From contig NZ_JBAWKD010000001.1 of NCBI RefSeq assembly GCF_037095735.1, positions 186,001-250,000 of the forward strand: 64,000 nt of DNA, given 5' to 3'. Made by a program: the position numbers and the translations under genes. The stretch comes from Frigidibacter sp037095735 (GTDB taxonomy: Bacteria > Pseudomonadota > Alphaproteobacteria > Rhodobacterales > Rhodobacteraceae). Positions 7,974-14,870 of the stretch are shown one piece after another (positions within the stretch are counted from its first letter, which is position 1; each line of letters opens with the position of its first letter). The notes below the pieces were generated by a model. That model made no database searches, was not told the DNA's origin, and saw only the letters and a list, made by a program, of their open reading frames with translations.

Positions 7974-8555
7974 ATGGACAGGTGCAGCTGGTGCGGGACC
8001 GACCCGCTCTACATGGCCTATCACGACACCGAATGGGGCCGGCCCGAGCCCGACGGCCGCGCGCTGTGGGAGAAGCTGATCCTCGACGGCTTCCAGGCGG
8101 GGCTCGCCTGGATCACCATCCTGCGCAAGCGCGACGGCTTCCGCAGCGCCTTCGCGGGTTTCGAACCCGCGGTGATCGCCGGCTGGGGCGAGCCCGAGGT
8201 GCAGCGCCTGCTGGCCGATCCGGGCATCGTGCGCCACCGCGGCAAGATCGAGGCCGCGATCGGCAATGCCCGCGCCTACTTGGACATCGAGGCGCGGCAG
8301 GGCTTCGCCCCCTTCCTGTGGGACTTCGTCGACGGCAGCCCGGTGCAGACCCGGCCCGCGACGATGGCCGAGGTCCCGGTGACCACCCCCGCGGCCGAGG
8401 CGATGTCGAAGGCCTTGAAGAAGGCCGGTTTCCGCTTCTGCGGGCCGACGATCACCTATGCCTTCATGCAGGCGACGGGGCTGGTGAACGACCACATCGC
8501 GACCTGCCGCTGCCAGGCGGCGGTGGCCGAGGAAGGGGCGCGCTTCCGCCTGTGA
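7974..8555 (+). CDS. tag: DNA-3-methyladenine glycosylase I
   Basis: A 193-residue helix-hairpin-helix DNA glycosylase that removes 3-methyladenine from alkylated DNA. The Zn-binding 'snap' residues known from E. coli Tag are all present: Cys4 (MDRCSWCG), His17 (YHDTEWG), His174 and Cys178 (NDHIATCRC). Position 38, a glutamate in the E. coli enzyme, is aspartate here (LILDGFQAG), a conservative change. The ATG at 7974 has GGGGAGG in front; an in-frame GTG 24 bases earlier would add a non-conserved leader. Confidence 0.92.
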   Translation: MDRCSWCGTDPLYMAYHDTEWGRPEPDGRALWEKLILDGFQAGLAWITILRKRDGFRSAFAGFEPAVIAGWGEPEVQRLLADPGIVRHRGKIEAAIGNARAYLDIEARQGFAPFLWDFVDGSPVQTRPATMAEVPVTTPAAEAMSKALKKAGFRFCGPTITYAFMQATGLVNDHIATCRCQAAVAEEGARFRL

Positions 8556-8576
8556 CAGCGATCTGGCCCGGGTTTC

Positions 8577-8605
8577 TTGAGAATCCTGCGGGCCGATGTT
8601 AAATT
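8577..8605 (+). promoter_or_regulatory. Sigma-70-type promoter for the leader-rsfS-rlmH unit
   Basis: TTGAGA, a 17-base spacer, then TAAATT: five of six matches to the -35 hexamer and four of six to the -10. It lies 53 bases before the leader ORF and about 110 bases before rsfS, in a gap with no other gene on this strand. Confidence 0.55.
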
Positions 8606-8657
8606 GAGGGTATTCCCAAGTGCCGCGGGAGGAAGCGGTGCCGAACCCTGGAGGACG

Positions 8658-8717
8658 ATGTCCTGTCTATCCCTGTCCAAGCAGCTGAAATCTCGGCTGC
8701 AGGAGCCGCGCCGATGA
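8658..8717 (+). CDS. 19-codon leader ORF coupled to rsfS
   Basis: ATG at 8658 is preceded by an excellent ribosome site, GGAGGACG, and encodes MSCLSLSKQLKSRLQEPRR. Its TGA overlaps the rsfS ATG by four bases (ATGA), the usual arrangement of coupled genes. The RNA across its end can pair GCAGC (8681-8685) with GCTGC (8696-8700), close to the rsfS ribosome site AGGAG at 8701-8705. Ribosomes finishing the leader would therefore open or feed the rsfS start. The peptide is basic and resembles nothing I know; the codons are ordinary, with no run of one amino acid to suggest classical attenuation. Confidence 0.55.
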   Translation: MSCLSLSKQLKSRLQEPRR

Positions 8718-9085
8718 GCGCGATTTCCCCCGATGCCGAGAGCGATCACCTGCTCGAACGGATCCTGTCCTCGCTTGACGATGACAAGGCCGAGGAGATC
8801 GTGACGATCGACCTGCGCGGTCGCTCGTCCGTGGCCGATCACATGGTCATCTGCTCGGGCCGCTCGTCGCGCCAGGTCGGCGCCATCGCCGAAAAGCTGG
8901 TCGAGCGCCTGAAGACCGAGCTTGGCCGCTCGGCGAAGATCGAGGGCAAGGACGCGGGCGACTGGGTTCTGATCGACGCGGGCGACGTGCTGGTGCATGT
9001 GTTCCGCCCCGAGGTCCGCGAGTTCTACCAGCTCGAGAAGATGTGGATGCCCTCGGCGGCCGGTCTGGCACCGCTGCAGTCCTGA
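8714..9085 (+). CDS. rsfS: Ribosomal silencing factor RsfS
   Basis: A 123-residue member of the RsfS/Iojap family. It binds ribosomal protein L14 on the 50S subunit and blocks joining to 30S in slow growth. Diagnostic stretches are DDDKAEEIVTIDL, SSVADHMVICSGRSSRQV and GDWVLIDAGDVLVHVF followed by REFYQLEKMW. The start overlaps the stop of the 19-codon leader ORF, and rlmH follows eight bases downstream. The rsfS-rlmH pair is a very common bacterial arrangement. Confidence 0.93.
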   Translation: MSAISPDAESDHLLERILSSLDDDKAEEIVTIDLRGRSSVADHMVICSGRSSRQVGAIAEKLVERLKTELGRSAKIEGKDAGDWVLIDAGDVLVHVFRPEVREFYQLEKMWMPSAAGLAPLQS

Positions 9086-9092
9086 CCCGGAC

Positions 9093-9563
9093 ATGAGGCT
9101 GCATCTCTGCGCGGTGGGCCGGTTGCGTGCCGGCCCCGAGCGCGCGCTTGTCGACGATTACCTTCAGCGTTTCGACCGCACTGGCCGCGCCTTGGCGCTG
9201 GGGCCGGCGGTCGAGCACGAGGTCGAAGACCGCAAGGGCGGCGGCATGGAGGCCGAGGCCGACCTGCTGTCGCGCGCGATCCCGACCGGGGCGTTGGTCT
9301 GCATCCTGGACGAACGCGGGCGGGTGATGTCCTCGCCCGACTTCGCCGAGCAGCTCGGGCGCTGGCGGGATGCCGGGCGGCAGGACGTGGCGATGGTGAT
9401 CGGCGGCGCCGACGGGCTGTCGCCGGCGCTGCGGGCACGCGCGGATTTCGCGCTGAGCTTCGGGGCGATGGTCTGGCCGCACATGCTGGTGCGGGTGATG
9501 GTTGCGGAACAGCTCTACCGCGCGGCGTCGATCCTGGCGGGATCGCCTTACCACCGGGTGTGA
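9093..9563 (+). CDS. rlmH: 23S rRNA (pseudouridine1915-N3)-methyltransferase
   Basis: A 156-residue SPOUT (trefoil-knot) methyltransferase that modifies pseudouridine 1915 in helix 69 of 23S rRNA. The knot motifs are VCILDERG, the glycine-rich VIGGADGLSP and LSFGAMVWPHMLVRVMVAEQLYRA, and the usual PYH end is SPYHRV. The last about 90 bases of the gene are repeated downstream of the assembly seam; the first copy is in frame and complete, so the protein is unaffected. A strong hairpin follows the real 3' end. Confidence 0.93.
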   Translation: MRLHLCAVGRLRAGPERALVDDYLQRFDRTGRALALGPAVEHEVEDRKGGGMEAEADLLSRAIPTGALVCILDERGRVMSSPDFAEQLGRWRDAGRQDVAMVIGGADGLSPALRARADFALSFGAMVWPHMLVRVMVAEQLYRAASILAGSPYHRV

Positions 9564-9582
9564 TTTCAAACAGGGGCGGGGG
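9474..9582 (+). repeat. First copy of 109-base assembly duplication
   Basis: This segment (3' end of rlmH plus 19 bases) is identical, base for base, to 9595-9703. It runs into a 16-base G tract (9578-9593) and a single N (9594). The layout is that of two contigs whose ends overlap but were joined without merging, not of a biological duplication. Confidence 0.9.
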
Positions 9583-10957
9583 GGGGGGGGGGGNTGGCCG
9601 CACATGCTGGTGCGGGTGATGGTTGCGGAACAGCTCTACCGCGCGGCGTCGATCCTGGCGGGATCGCCTTACCACCGGGTGTGATTTCAAACAGGGGCGG
9701 GGGCCTGCGAGGCCCCCCGCGCCCCCCCGCGCTAGGCCCCCCTGCCCGGGCCTCGACAAAGTCGACGATGCGGGGCAGGCAGACCGACGTCAGGTCGTAG
9801 TCGCGCAGCACCCGGGCCCGGGCCGCGACCCGGTGCGCGACCATCGACTCCGGGTTCGCGAGTGCCTCGGTCAGCGCGCGTTCCCAGCCGGGAATGTCGA
9901 AGAAATCGACGAGCCGCGCCTCGACGCCGTCGGTGACGGCCTCTGTCACCGGGGCGGTGCGCGAGGCGACGATGGCGCAGCCCGCGGCCATCGCTTCGAT
10001 CATCGACCAGCCCAGCACGAAGGGATAGGTCAGGTAGGCATGGACCCGGCTGACCTGCAAAAGCGACAGATAGCGGTCATAGGGCACGCGGCCGAGGAAA
10101 TGCAGGCGATTGAGGTCGATGCGGTCGCCGAGTTCGTCGAGCATCGCCTGCCGCCAGCTGCCGCCCCCTTTCGGCAGGCTGCCGTAGCCCTGCCCATCAT
10201 CGCCCACCATCACCACCTGCGCGTCAGGCCGCGCGGCCATCACCGCCGGCAGCGCCCGCATCAGCACATGGAAGCCGCGATAGGGTTCCAGCCGGCGGTT
10301 GACGAAGCTCAGCACCTCGTCGCCCGGGGCCAGCACCCGGCCGTTCGGCAGCGTCAGCCTTGCGGCAGGGTCGGGCTTCACCTTCGCGGTATCGACCCCG
10401 TCATGGATGACCCGGATCTTGGCCTGCAGCTCGGGCGGGAAGGTCGCGGCCTGAAAGGCGGTCGGCGCCAGCGCGGCATCGGCGTCGATCATCGCCTGCA
10501 GCATGTGCCCGCGCCGCGCCGAGGTGCCGATGCGCCCCTCGAGCGTGACGTTCTGCAGTTCGGGGTCGAAATCGGTGTCGAGCCCGGTCGTGCGATACAT
10601 CAGCTCGGCATAGGCCAGCATCCGCGCCTGCGGCCAGACCTCTTTCAGGAACAGCGTCTCGCCCCATCCGGAATGGCCGAAGATCACATCCGGCACGAAG
10701 CCGTGGCGGTCGCGCAGCTGCGCCGCGGCCCGGGCCGCGCGCGCCCCGCGGTGGACCGCGCGGGCATAGGCCGAGCCGGGGCCGCCGATCGCCTTGTCCT
10801 CGTCCTCGGTCCAGCGGTAGCGGGCCACCGGCACCGCGGCCTTGCGCTGGTTGCTTTCCGCGGTTAGCCCCATCACCTCGTGACCGCGTGCCACCAGCGC
10901 CGGGGCGAGATGAAGGAACTGTCCCGGAAAGTTCTGGTGGACGAGAAGGACCTTCAT
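9566..10957 (-). CDS. GT4-family glycosyltransferase (3' end unreliable)
   Basis: A retaining GT-B glycosyltransferase. The N-terminus (MKVLLVHQNFPGQFLHLAPALV) is typical of the family-4 donor/acceptor domain. The C-terminal nucleotide-sugar half carries SFVNRRLEPYRGFHVLMRALP, a GDDGQGYG loop and the conserved E-x7-E region (GWSMIEAMAAGCAIVASRTAPVTE). Donor and acceptor are unknown. Family homology stops near base 9745 (VDFVEARAG). Beyond it the frame reads through GC-rich non-coding sequence, the hairpin, the N and antisense rlmH, adding about 55 low-complexity residues. One extra G in the 6-base run at 9737-9742 would bring in TAG at 9732-9734, which I think is the true end. The start overlaps the yejF stop (ATGA). 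Confidence 0.75.
   Translation of the reverse strand: MKVLLVHQNFPGQFLHLAPALVARGHEVMGLTAESNQRKAAVPVARYRWTEDEDKAIGGPGSAYARAVHRGARAARAAAQLRDRHGFVPDVIFGHSGWGETLFLKEVWPQARMLAYAELMYRTTGLDTDFDPELQNVTLEGRIGTSARRGHMLQAMIDADAALAPTAFQAATFPPELQAKIRVIHDGVDTAKVKPDPAARLTLPNGRVLAPGDEVLSFVNRRLEPYRGFHVLMRALPAVMAARPDAQVVMVGDDGQGYGSLPKGGGSWRQAMLDELGDRIDLNRLHFLGRVPYDRYLSLLQVSRVHAYLTYPFVLGWSMIEAMAAGCAIVASRTAPVTEAVTDGVEARLVDFFDIPGWERALTEALANPESMVAHRVAARARVLRDYDLTSVCLPRIVDFVEARAGGPSAGGRGGPRRPPPLFEITPGGKAIPPGSTPRGRAVPQPSPAPACAAXPPPPPAPV
9578..9594. other. Poly-G tract and N: scaffold join
   Basis: Sixteen G followed by one N. In the second copy of the repeat the same position reads only five G and then continues CCTGCG. 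A false G run next to a strong GC hairpin is a common short-read artefact. The real genome most likely lacks bases 9583-9703 or their equivalent (121 bases). Confidence 0.9.
9595..9703 (+). repeat. Second copy of 109-base assembly duplication
   Basis: Identical to 9474-9582. It contains a fragment of the rlmH 3' end (the last 29 codons and stop) that is not a functional gene. This copy continues into the natural downstream sequence. Confidence 0.9.
9699..9717. terminator. GC hairpin between convergent rlmH and glycosyltransferase genes
   Basis: An 8-base-pair perfect stem (GGGGGCCT / AGGCCCCC) with a 3-base loop, without a long T tract on either side; on the minus strand it is followed by CGCCCCTGTTT. 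It lies between two convergent genes and probably ends both. Its strength also explains the sequencing stall that made the nearby seam. Confidence 0.5.
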
Positions 10958-12660
10958 TCCCGCTCGGCGGGCGGTGGCGGCGGCGCGGTGGGCGAAGCCA
11001 TGCGGTCGGCGGTCAGCACCTCGTCCGCAGGCGGCAGCGGGTCCGCCGCGGGTTCGGACGCCGGCCCGGGGGCGGCATGGCCGAAGGCGGCGGCGAACAG
11101 CTCGCGCGTGTAGGGATGCGTCGGGGCGGCGAAGACCTGCGCGGCCTCGCCGGCCTCGACCACGTCGCCGCGCTTCATCACCATCACCCGATGCGACAGC
11201 GCCCGCACCACCCGCAGGTCGTGGCTGATGAAGAGATAGGTCAGCCCGTGGCGCTTCTGCAGCGAGCGCAGAAGCTCGACGATCTGCACCTGCACGGTCA
11301 TGTCCAGCGCCGAGGTCGGCTCGTCCAGGACCACCACCTTCGGGCGCAGGATCATCGCCCGCGCCACCGCGATCCGCTGGCGTTGCCCGCCCGAGAATTC
11401 ATGCGGGTAGCGTTCCATCGCCGCGGGGTCGAGCCCGACCTCGCGCATGATCGCAGCCACCATATCGCGCGGGTTCTGGCCCTTTTCCAGCCCGTGCACG
11501 CCCAGCCCCTCGGCGATGATCTGCTCGACCGTCATCCGGGGGCTGAGGCTGCCGAACGGGTCCTGGAACACGATCTGCATGTCGCGGCGCAGGCGGCGCA
11601 GCTGGCCTTTCTGCCAGCCCGCGATGTTCTGCCCGGCATAGAGGATCGGCCCCTCGGACGCGATCAGCCGCATCACCGCCAGCGCCAGCGTCGTCTTGCC
11701 GGACCCGCTTTCGCCGACGATGCCCAGCGTTTCGCCCTGCCGGACCGAAAGCGAGGCGTCGTTCACCGCCTTCACATGGCCCACGGTCTTGCGCATCAGG
11801 CCGCGCTGGATCGGGAACCAGACCTTCAGATGCTCGGTCCGCAGGATTTCCGGCGCATCGGCGGGTAGCGGGTCCGGCAGGCCGCGCGGCTCTGCGCCCA
11901 GCAGCTTCTTGGTGTAGTCGTGCTGGGGATTGGCGAAGATGTCCTCGGTCCGCCCCTGCTCGACGATCAGCCCGTCCTTCATCACGCAGACCCGGTCGGC
12001 GATGCGCCGCACGATGCCGAGGTCATGGCTGATGAACAGCAGGCTCATCCCTTCCGAGGCCTTCAGCTCTGCCAGCAGATCAAGGATCTGCGCCTGGATC
12101 GTGACGTCGAGCGCGGTCGTGGGTTCGTCCGCGATCAGCAGGTCCGGACCGTTCGCCAGCGCCATCGCGATCATCACCCGCTGCCGCTGCCCGCCCGACA
12201 GCTGGTGCGGATAGTCGGCCAGCCGGCTTTCCGGATCGTTGATGCCGACCTTGGTCAAGAGTTCGACGATCCGCGCGCGCGCCGCGGCGCCCTGCAGACC
12301 CTGATGCAGCGCAAGGCTTTCGGCCAGCTGCCGCTCGAGCGTGTGCAGCGGGTTCAGCGAGGTCATCGGCTCCTGGAAGATGAAGCTGATGTCATTGCCG
12401 CGCACCTTGCGCAGCCGGGCCTCGGACGCGCCGATCATCTCCTGCCCGGCATAGCTGACCGAACCCGAGGCCTGCGCGTTGCGGCCCAGAAGCTGCACGG
12501 TCGACAGCGCGGTGACGGATTTGCCCGAGCCGCTTTCGCCGACCAGCGCCACGGTTTCGCCCTTGGCGACGTCGAAGCTGACGCCCTTCACCGCCTCGAT
12601 CAGGCGGCCGTCCTGGCGAAAGGCGATCTTCAGGTCTTTGACGGAAAGAATGGCGGTCAT
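10954..12660 (-). CDS. yejF: Peptide ABC transporter, fused dual ATPase
   Basis: A 568-residue cytoplasmic ATPase made of two complete ABC modules, as in YejF. Module one has Walker A GESGSGKS (41-48), signature LSGGQRQRV and Walker B DLLIADEPTTALD. Module two has GESGSGKTTLA, FSGGQRQRI and VVVLDEPTSALD. Each module is followed by an oligopeptide-transporter C-terminal region. It powers the YejBE permease that imports microcin C-like and other peptides delivered by YejA. ATGA overlaps join it to yejE upstream and to the glycosyltransferase downstream. The proline-rich C-terminal tail (about 40 residues) is not part of the fold. Confidence 0.92.
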   Translation of the reverse strand: MTAILSVKDLKIAFRQDGRLIEAVKGVSFDVAKGETVALVGESGSGKSVTALSTVQLLGRNAQASGSVSYAGQEMIGASEARLRKVRGNDISFIFQEPMTSLNPLHTLERQLAESLALHQGLQGAAARARIVELLTKVGINDPESRLADYPHQLSGGQRQRVMIAMALANGPDLLIADEPTTALDVTIQAQILDLLAELKASEGMSLLFISHDLGIVRRIADRVCVMKDGLIVEQGRTEDIFANPQHDYTKKLLGAEPRGLPDPLPADAPEILRTEHLKVWFPIQRGLMRKTVGHVKAVNDASLSVRQGETLGIVGESGSGKTTLALAVMRLIASEGPILYAGQNIAGWQKGQLRRLRRDMQIVFQDPFGSLSPRMTVEQIIAEGLGVHGLEKGQNPRDMVAAIMREVGLDPAAMERYPHEFSGGQRQRIAVARAMILRPKVVVLDEPTSALDMTVQVQIVELLRSLQKRHGLTYLFISHDLRVVRALSHRVMVMKRGDVVEAGEAAQVFAAPTHPYTRELFAAAFGHAAPGPASEPAADPLPPADEVLTADRMASPTAPPPPPAERE

Positions 12661-13772
12661 GCGAAGGTCTTGCGCGGGTCGAAGGCGTCACGCACCCCTT
12701 CGAAGATGAATACCAGCAGCGACAGCATGATCGCATAGGTGAAGAAGGCCGAGAAACCGAGCCAGGTGGCCGTCAGGTTGTTCTTGGCCTGCAGGCTGAG
12801 CTCGCCCAGCGACGGCGCGGCCGAGGGAAGGCCGTAGCCCAGATAGTCGAGTGCCGCGAGGCTGCCGATGGTGCCGGTGATCAGGAAGGGCAGCATCGTC
12901 AGCGTCGCCACCATCGCGTTGGGCAGGATGTGGCGGAACATGATCTTGGCATCCGACACGCCCAGCGCGCGCGCGGCGCGGACGTACTCGAAGTTGCGCG
13001 CCCGCAGGAACTCGGCCCGCACCACGCCGACCAGCGCCGTCCAGCCGAACATGATCGAGATCGCGACCAGCAGCCAGAAGCTGCGCCCGAGGATCGCCGA
13101 GAGGATGATGATGATGTAGAGCGAGGGGGTCGAGGCCCAGATTTCCAGCACACGCTGGAAGATCAGGTCGACCCAGCCGCCGAAATAGCCCTGCACCGCG
13201 CCCGCAGCGATCCCGATCACGGTCGAGACGCCCGAGACGATCAGCGTGAACACCACCGCCAGCCGGAAGCCGTAGATGATCCGCGCCAGCACGTCGCGCG
13301 CGGTGTCGTCGGTGCCCAGCCAGTGCTGCGCATCGGGGGCAGAGGGGGCGCTGCCGACGTTGTTCACCGTGTCGAAGCTGTAGGGGATGATCGGCCAGAG
13401 CATCCAGCCGGTCTCGACCGCCTCGCCGTTCACCTGGCCATTGGCAAAGGCCTGGTTCTGGGTGGCGACCGGGTCATCCCAGCATTCCTCGCGCCCGCCG
13501 GTCTTGATCAGGCATTGCACGGCCGGGTCGGAATAGACCGCCTCGGTCTGGAAATCGCCGCCGAAGGCGGTTTCGGGGTAGAAGCGGTAGATCGGGAAAT
13601 ACCACTGGCCCTTGTACGAGATCATGAACGGCTTGTCGTTCGCGATGAACTCGGCGAACAGCGACGCCCCGAAAAGCGCAAGGAAGATCCAGAGAGACCA
13701 GAAGGCGCGGCCGTTGGCGCGGAAGTTGCGCCAGCGCCGCTTCGCGAGCGGCCCCATGGTGAAGACCGCCAT
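12657..13772 (-). CDS. yejE: Peptide ABC transporter permease YejE
   Basis: A 371-residue inner-membrane permease. A first transmembrane helix (residues about 22-40) is followed by a large periplasmic region (about 45-170) typical of YejE. A five-helix BPD_transp_1 domain comes next, with the ATPase-contact EAA loop reading EYVRAARALGVSDAKIMFRHILPN. The start is the ATG whose first bases overlap the yejB stop (TGATG); a longer in-frame reading into yejB is not credible. Its stop overlaps the yejF start (ATGA). Confidence 0.93.
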   Translation of the reverse strand: MAVFTMGPLAKRRWRNFRANGRAFWSLWIFLALFGASLFAEFIANDKPFMISYKGQWYFPIYRFYPETAFGGDFQTEAVYSDPAVQCLIKTGGREECWDDPVATQNQAFANGQVNGEAVETGWMLWPIIPYSFDTVNNVGSAPSAPDAQHWLGTDDTARDVLARIIYGFRLAVVFTLIVSGVSTVIGIAAGAVQGYFGGWVDLIFQRVLEIWASTPSLYIIIILSAILGRSFWLLVAISIMFGWTALVGVVRAEFLRARNFEYVRAARALGVSDAKIMFRHILPNAMVATLTMLPFLITGTIGSLAALDYLGYGLPSAAPSLGELSLQAKNNLTATWLGFSAFFTYAIMLSLLVFIFEGVRDAFDPRKTFA

Positions 13773-14869
13773 CAGCCCGCCCTCTTCTCGAAGTCGATGC
13801 GGGGATCGACGAAGACATACATCAGGTCCGACAGGATCCCGACCAGAAGCCCCACCAGCCCGAAGACGTAGAGCGTGCCGAAGACCACCGGATAGTCGCG
13901 CTGCACTGCCGCCTCGTAGCCCAGCCGCCCGAGCCCATCGAGCGAGAAGATCGTCTCGATCAGCAGCGACGAGCCGAAGAAGACGCCAAGGAACAGGCCC
14001 GGGAAGCCTGCGATCACGATCAGCATCGCGTTGCGGAAGACGTGGCCGTACAGCACGCGGGTCTCGGTCAGGCCCTTGGCGCGGGCGGTCATCACGTATT
14101 GCTTGTTGATCTCGTCGAGGAAGCTGTTCTTGGTCAGCAGCGTCAGCGTGGCGAAGCTGGAGATCGTCGTGGCCACCACCGGCAGGGTGATGTGCCAAAG
14201 GTAGTCCATCGCCTTGCCCCAGAGGCTCAGCGTCTCGAAATCGTCAGAGGTCAGGCCGCGCAGCGGGAAGACCCGCCAGTAGCTGCCGCCGGCGAAGAGC
14301 ACGATCAGCAGCACCGCGAACAGGAACGCCGGGATCGCATAGCCGATGATGATGATGCCGCTCGTCCAGGTGTCGAAGGAAGATCCGTCCCGCACCGCCT
14401 TGCGGATGCCCAGCGGGATCGAGATCAGATAGGCCAGCAGCGTCGACCAGAGCCCGAGCGTGATCGAGACCGGCATCTTTTCGACCACCAGATCCACGAC
14501 CGAGATCGAGCGGAAATAGCTCTCGCCGAAGTCGAAGCGCAGGTATTCGCCCATCATGATCAGGAACCGCTCGGCCGGCGGCTTGTCGAAGCCGAACTGC
14601 TTTTCCAGATCCGCGATGAAGTCGGGCGGCAGGCCGCGCGCCCCGGCATAGCCGCTGTCGTTGCCGGCGCCGAGGTTGGCGCCGCCCCCTGCCCCGGCAT
14701 CGCCCGAGCCGCCCGACAGCACGTCGATGCCGCCGGCGCCGTTGACCTGCGCGATGATCTGCTCGATCGGCCCGCCGGGCACGAATTGCGTGAGGGCGAA
14801 GTTGATCAGCATGATCCCGACAAGCGTCGGGATCATCAGCAGGATGCGCCGCAGGATGTAGGCGGCCAT
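13772..14869 (-). CDS. yejB: Peptide ABC transporter permease YejB
   Basis: A 365-residue inner-membrane permease. An N-terminal helix (ILRRILLMIPTLVGIMLINF) is followed by a periplasmic loop containing a glycine-rich stretch (about residues 50-75) and the DppB/OppB-like transport domain. The EAA loop reads DEINKQYVMTARAKGLTETRVLYGHVFRNA. It pairs with YejE to form the peptide channel. The ATG is one base away from the yejA stop, so expression is coupled to the binding protein. Confidence 0.93.
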   Translation of the reverse strand: MAAYILRRILLMIPTLVGIMLINFALTQFVPGGPIEQIIAQVNGAGGIDVLSGGSGDAGAGGGANLGAGNDSGYAGARGLPPDFIADLEKQFGFDKPPAERFLIMMGEYLRFDFGESYFRSISVVDLVVEKMPVSITLGLWSTLLAYLISIPLGIRKAVRDGSSFDTWTSGIIIIGYAIPAFLFAVLLIVLFAGGSYWRVFPLRGLTSDDFETLSLWGKAMDYLWHITLPVVATTISSFATLTLLTKNSFLDEINKQYVMTARAKGLTETRVLYGHVFRNAMLIVIAGFPGLFLGVFFGSSLLIETIFSLDGLGRLGYEAAVQRDYPVVFGTLYVFGLVGLLVGILSDLMYVFVDPRIDFEKRAG

Positions 14870-14870
14870 G

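Noticed and set aside
9595..9684. Second rlmH fragment as a pseudogene or recent tandem duplication
   Set aside because: A perfect copy of the sequence flanking a poly-G run and N is best explained by unmerged contig ends.
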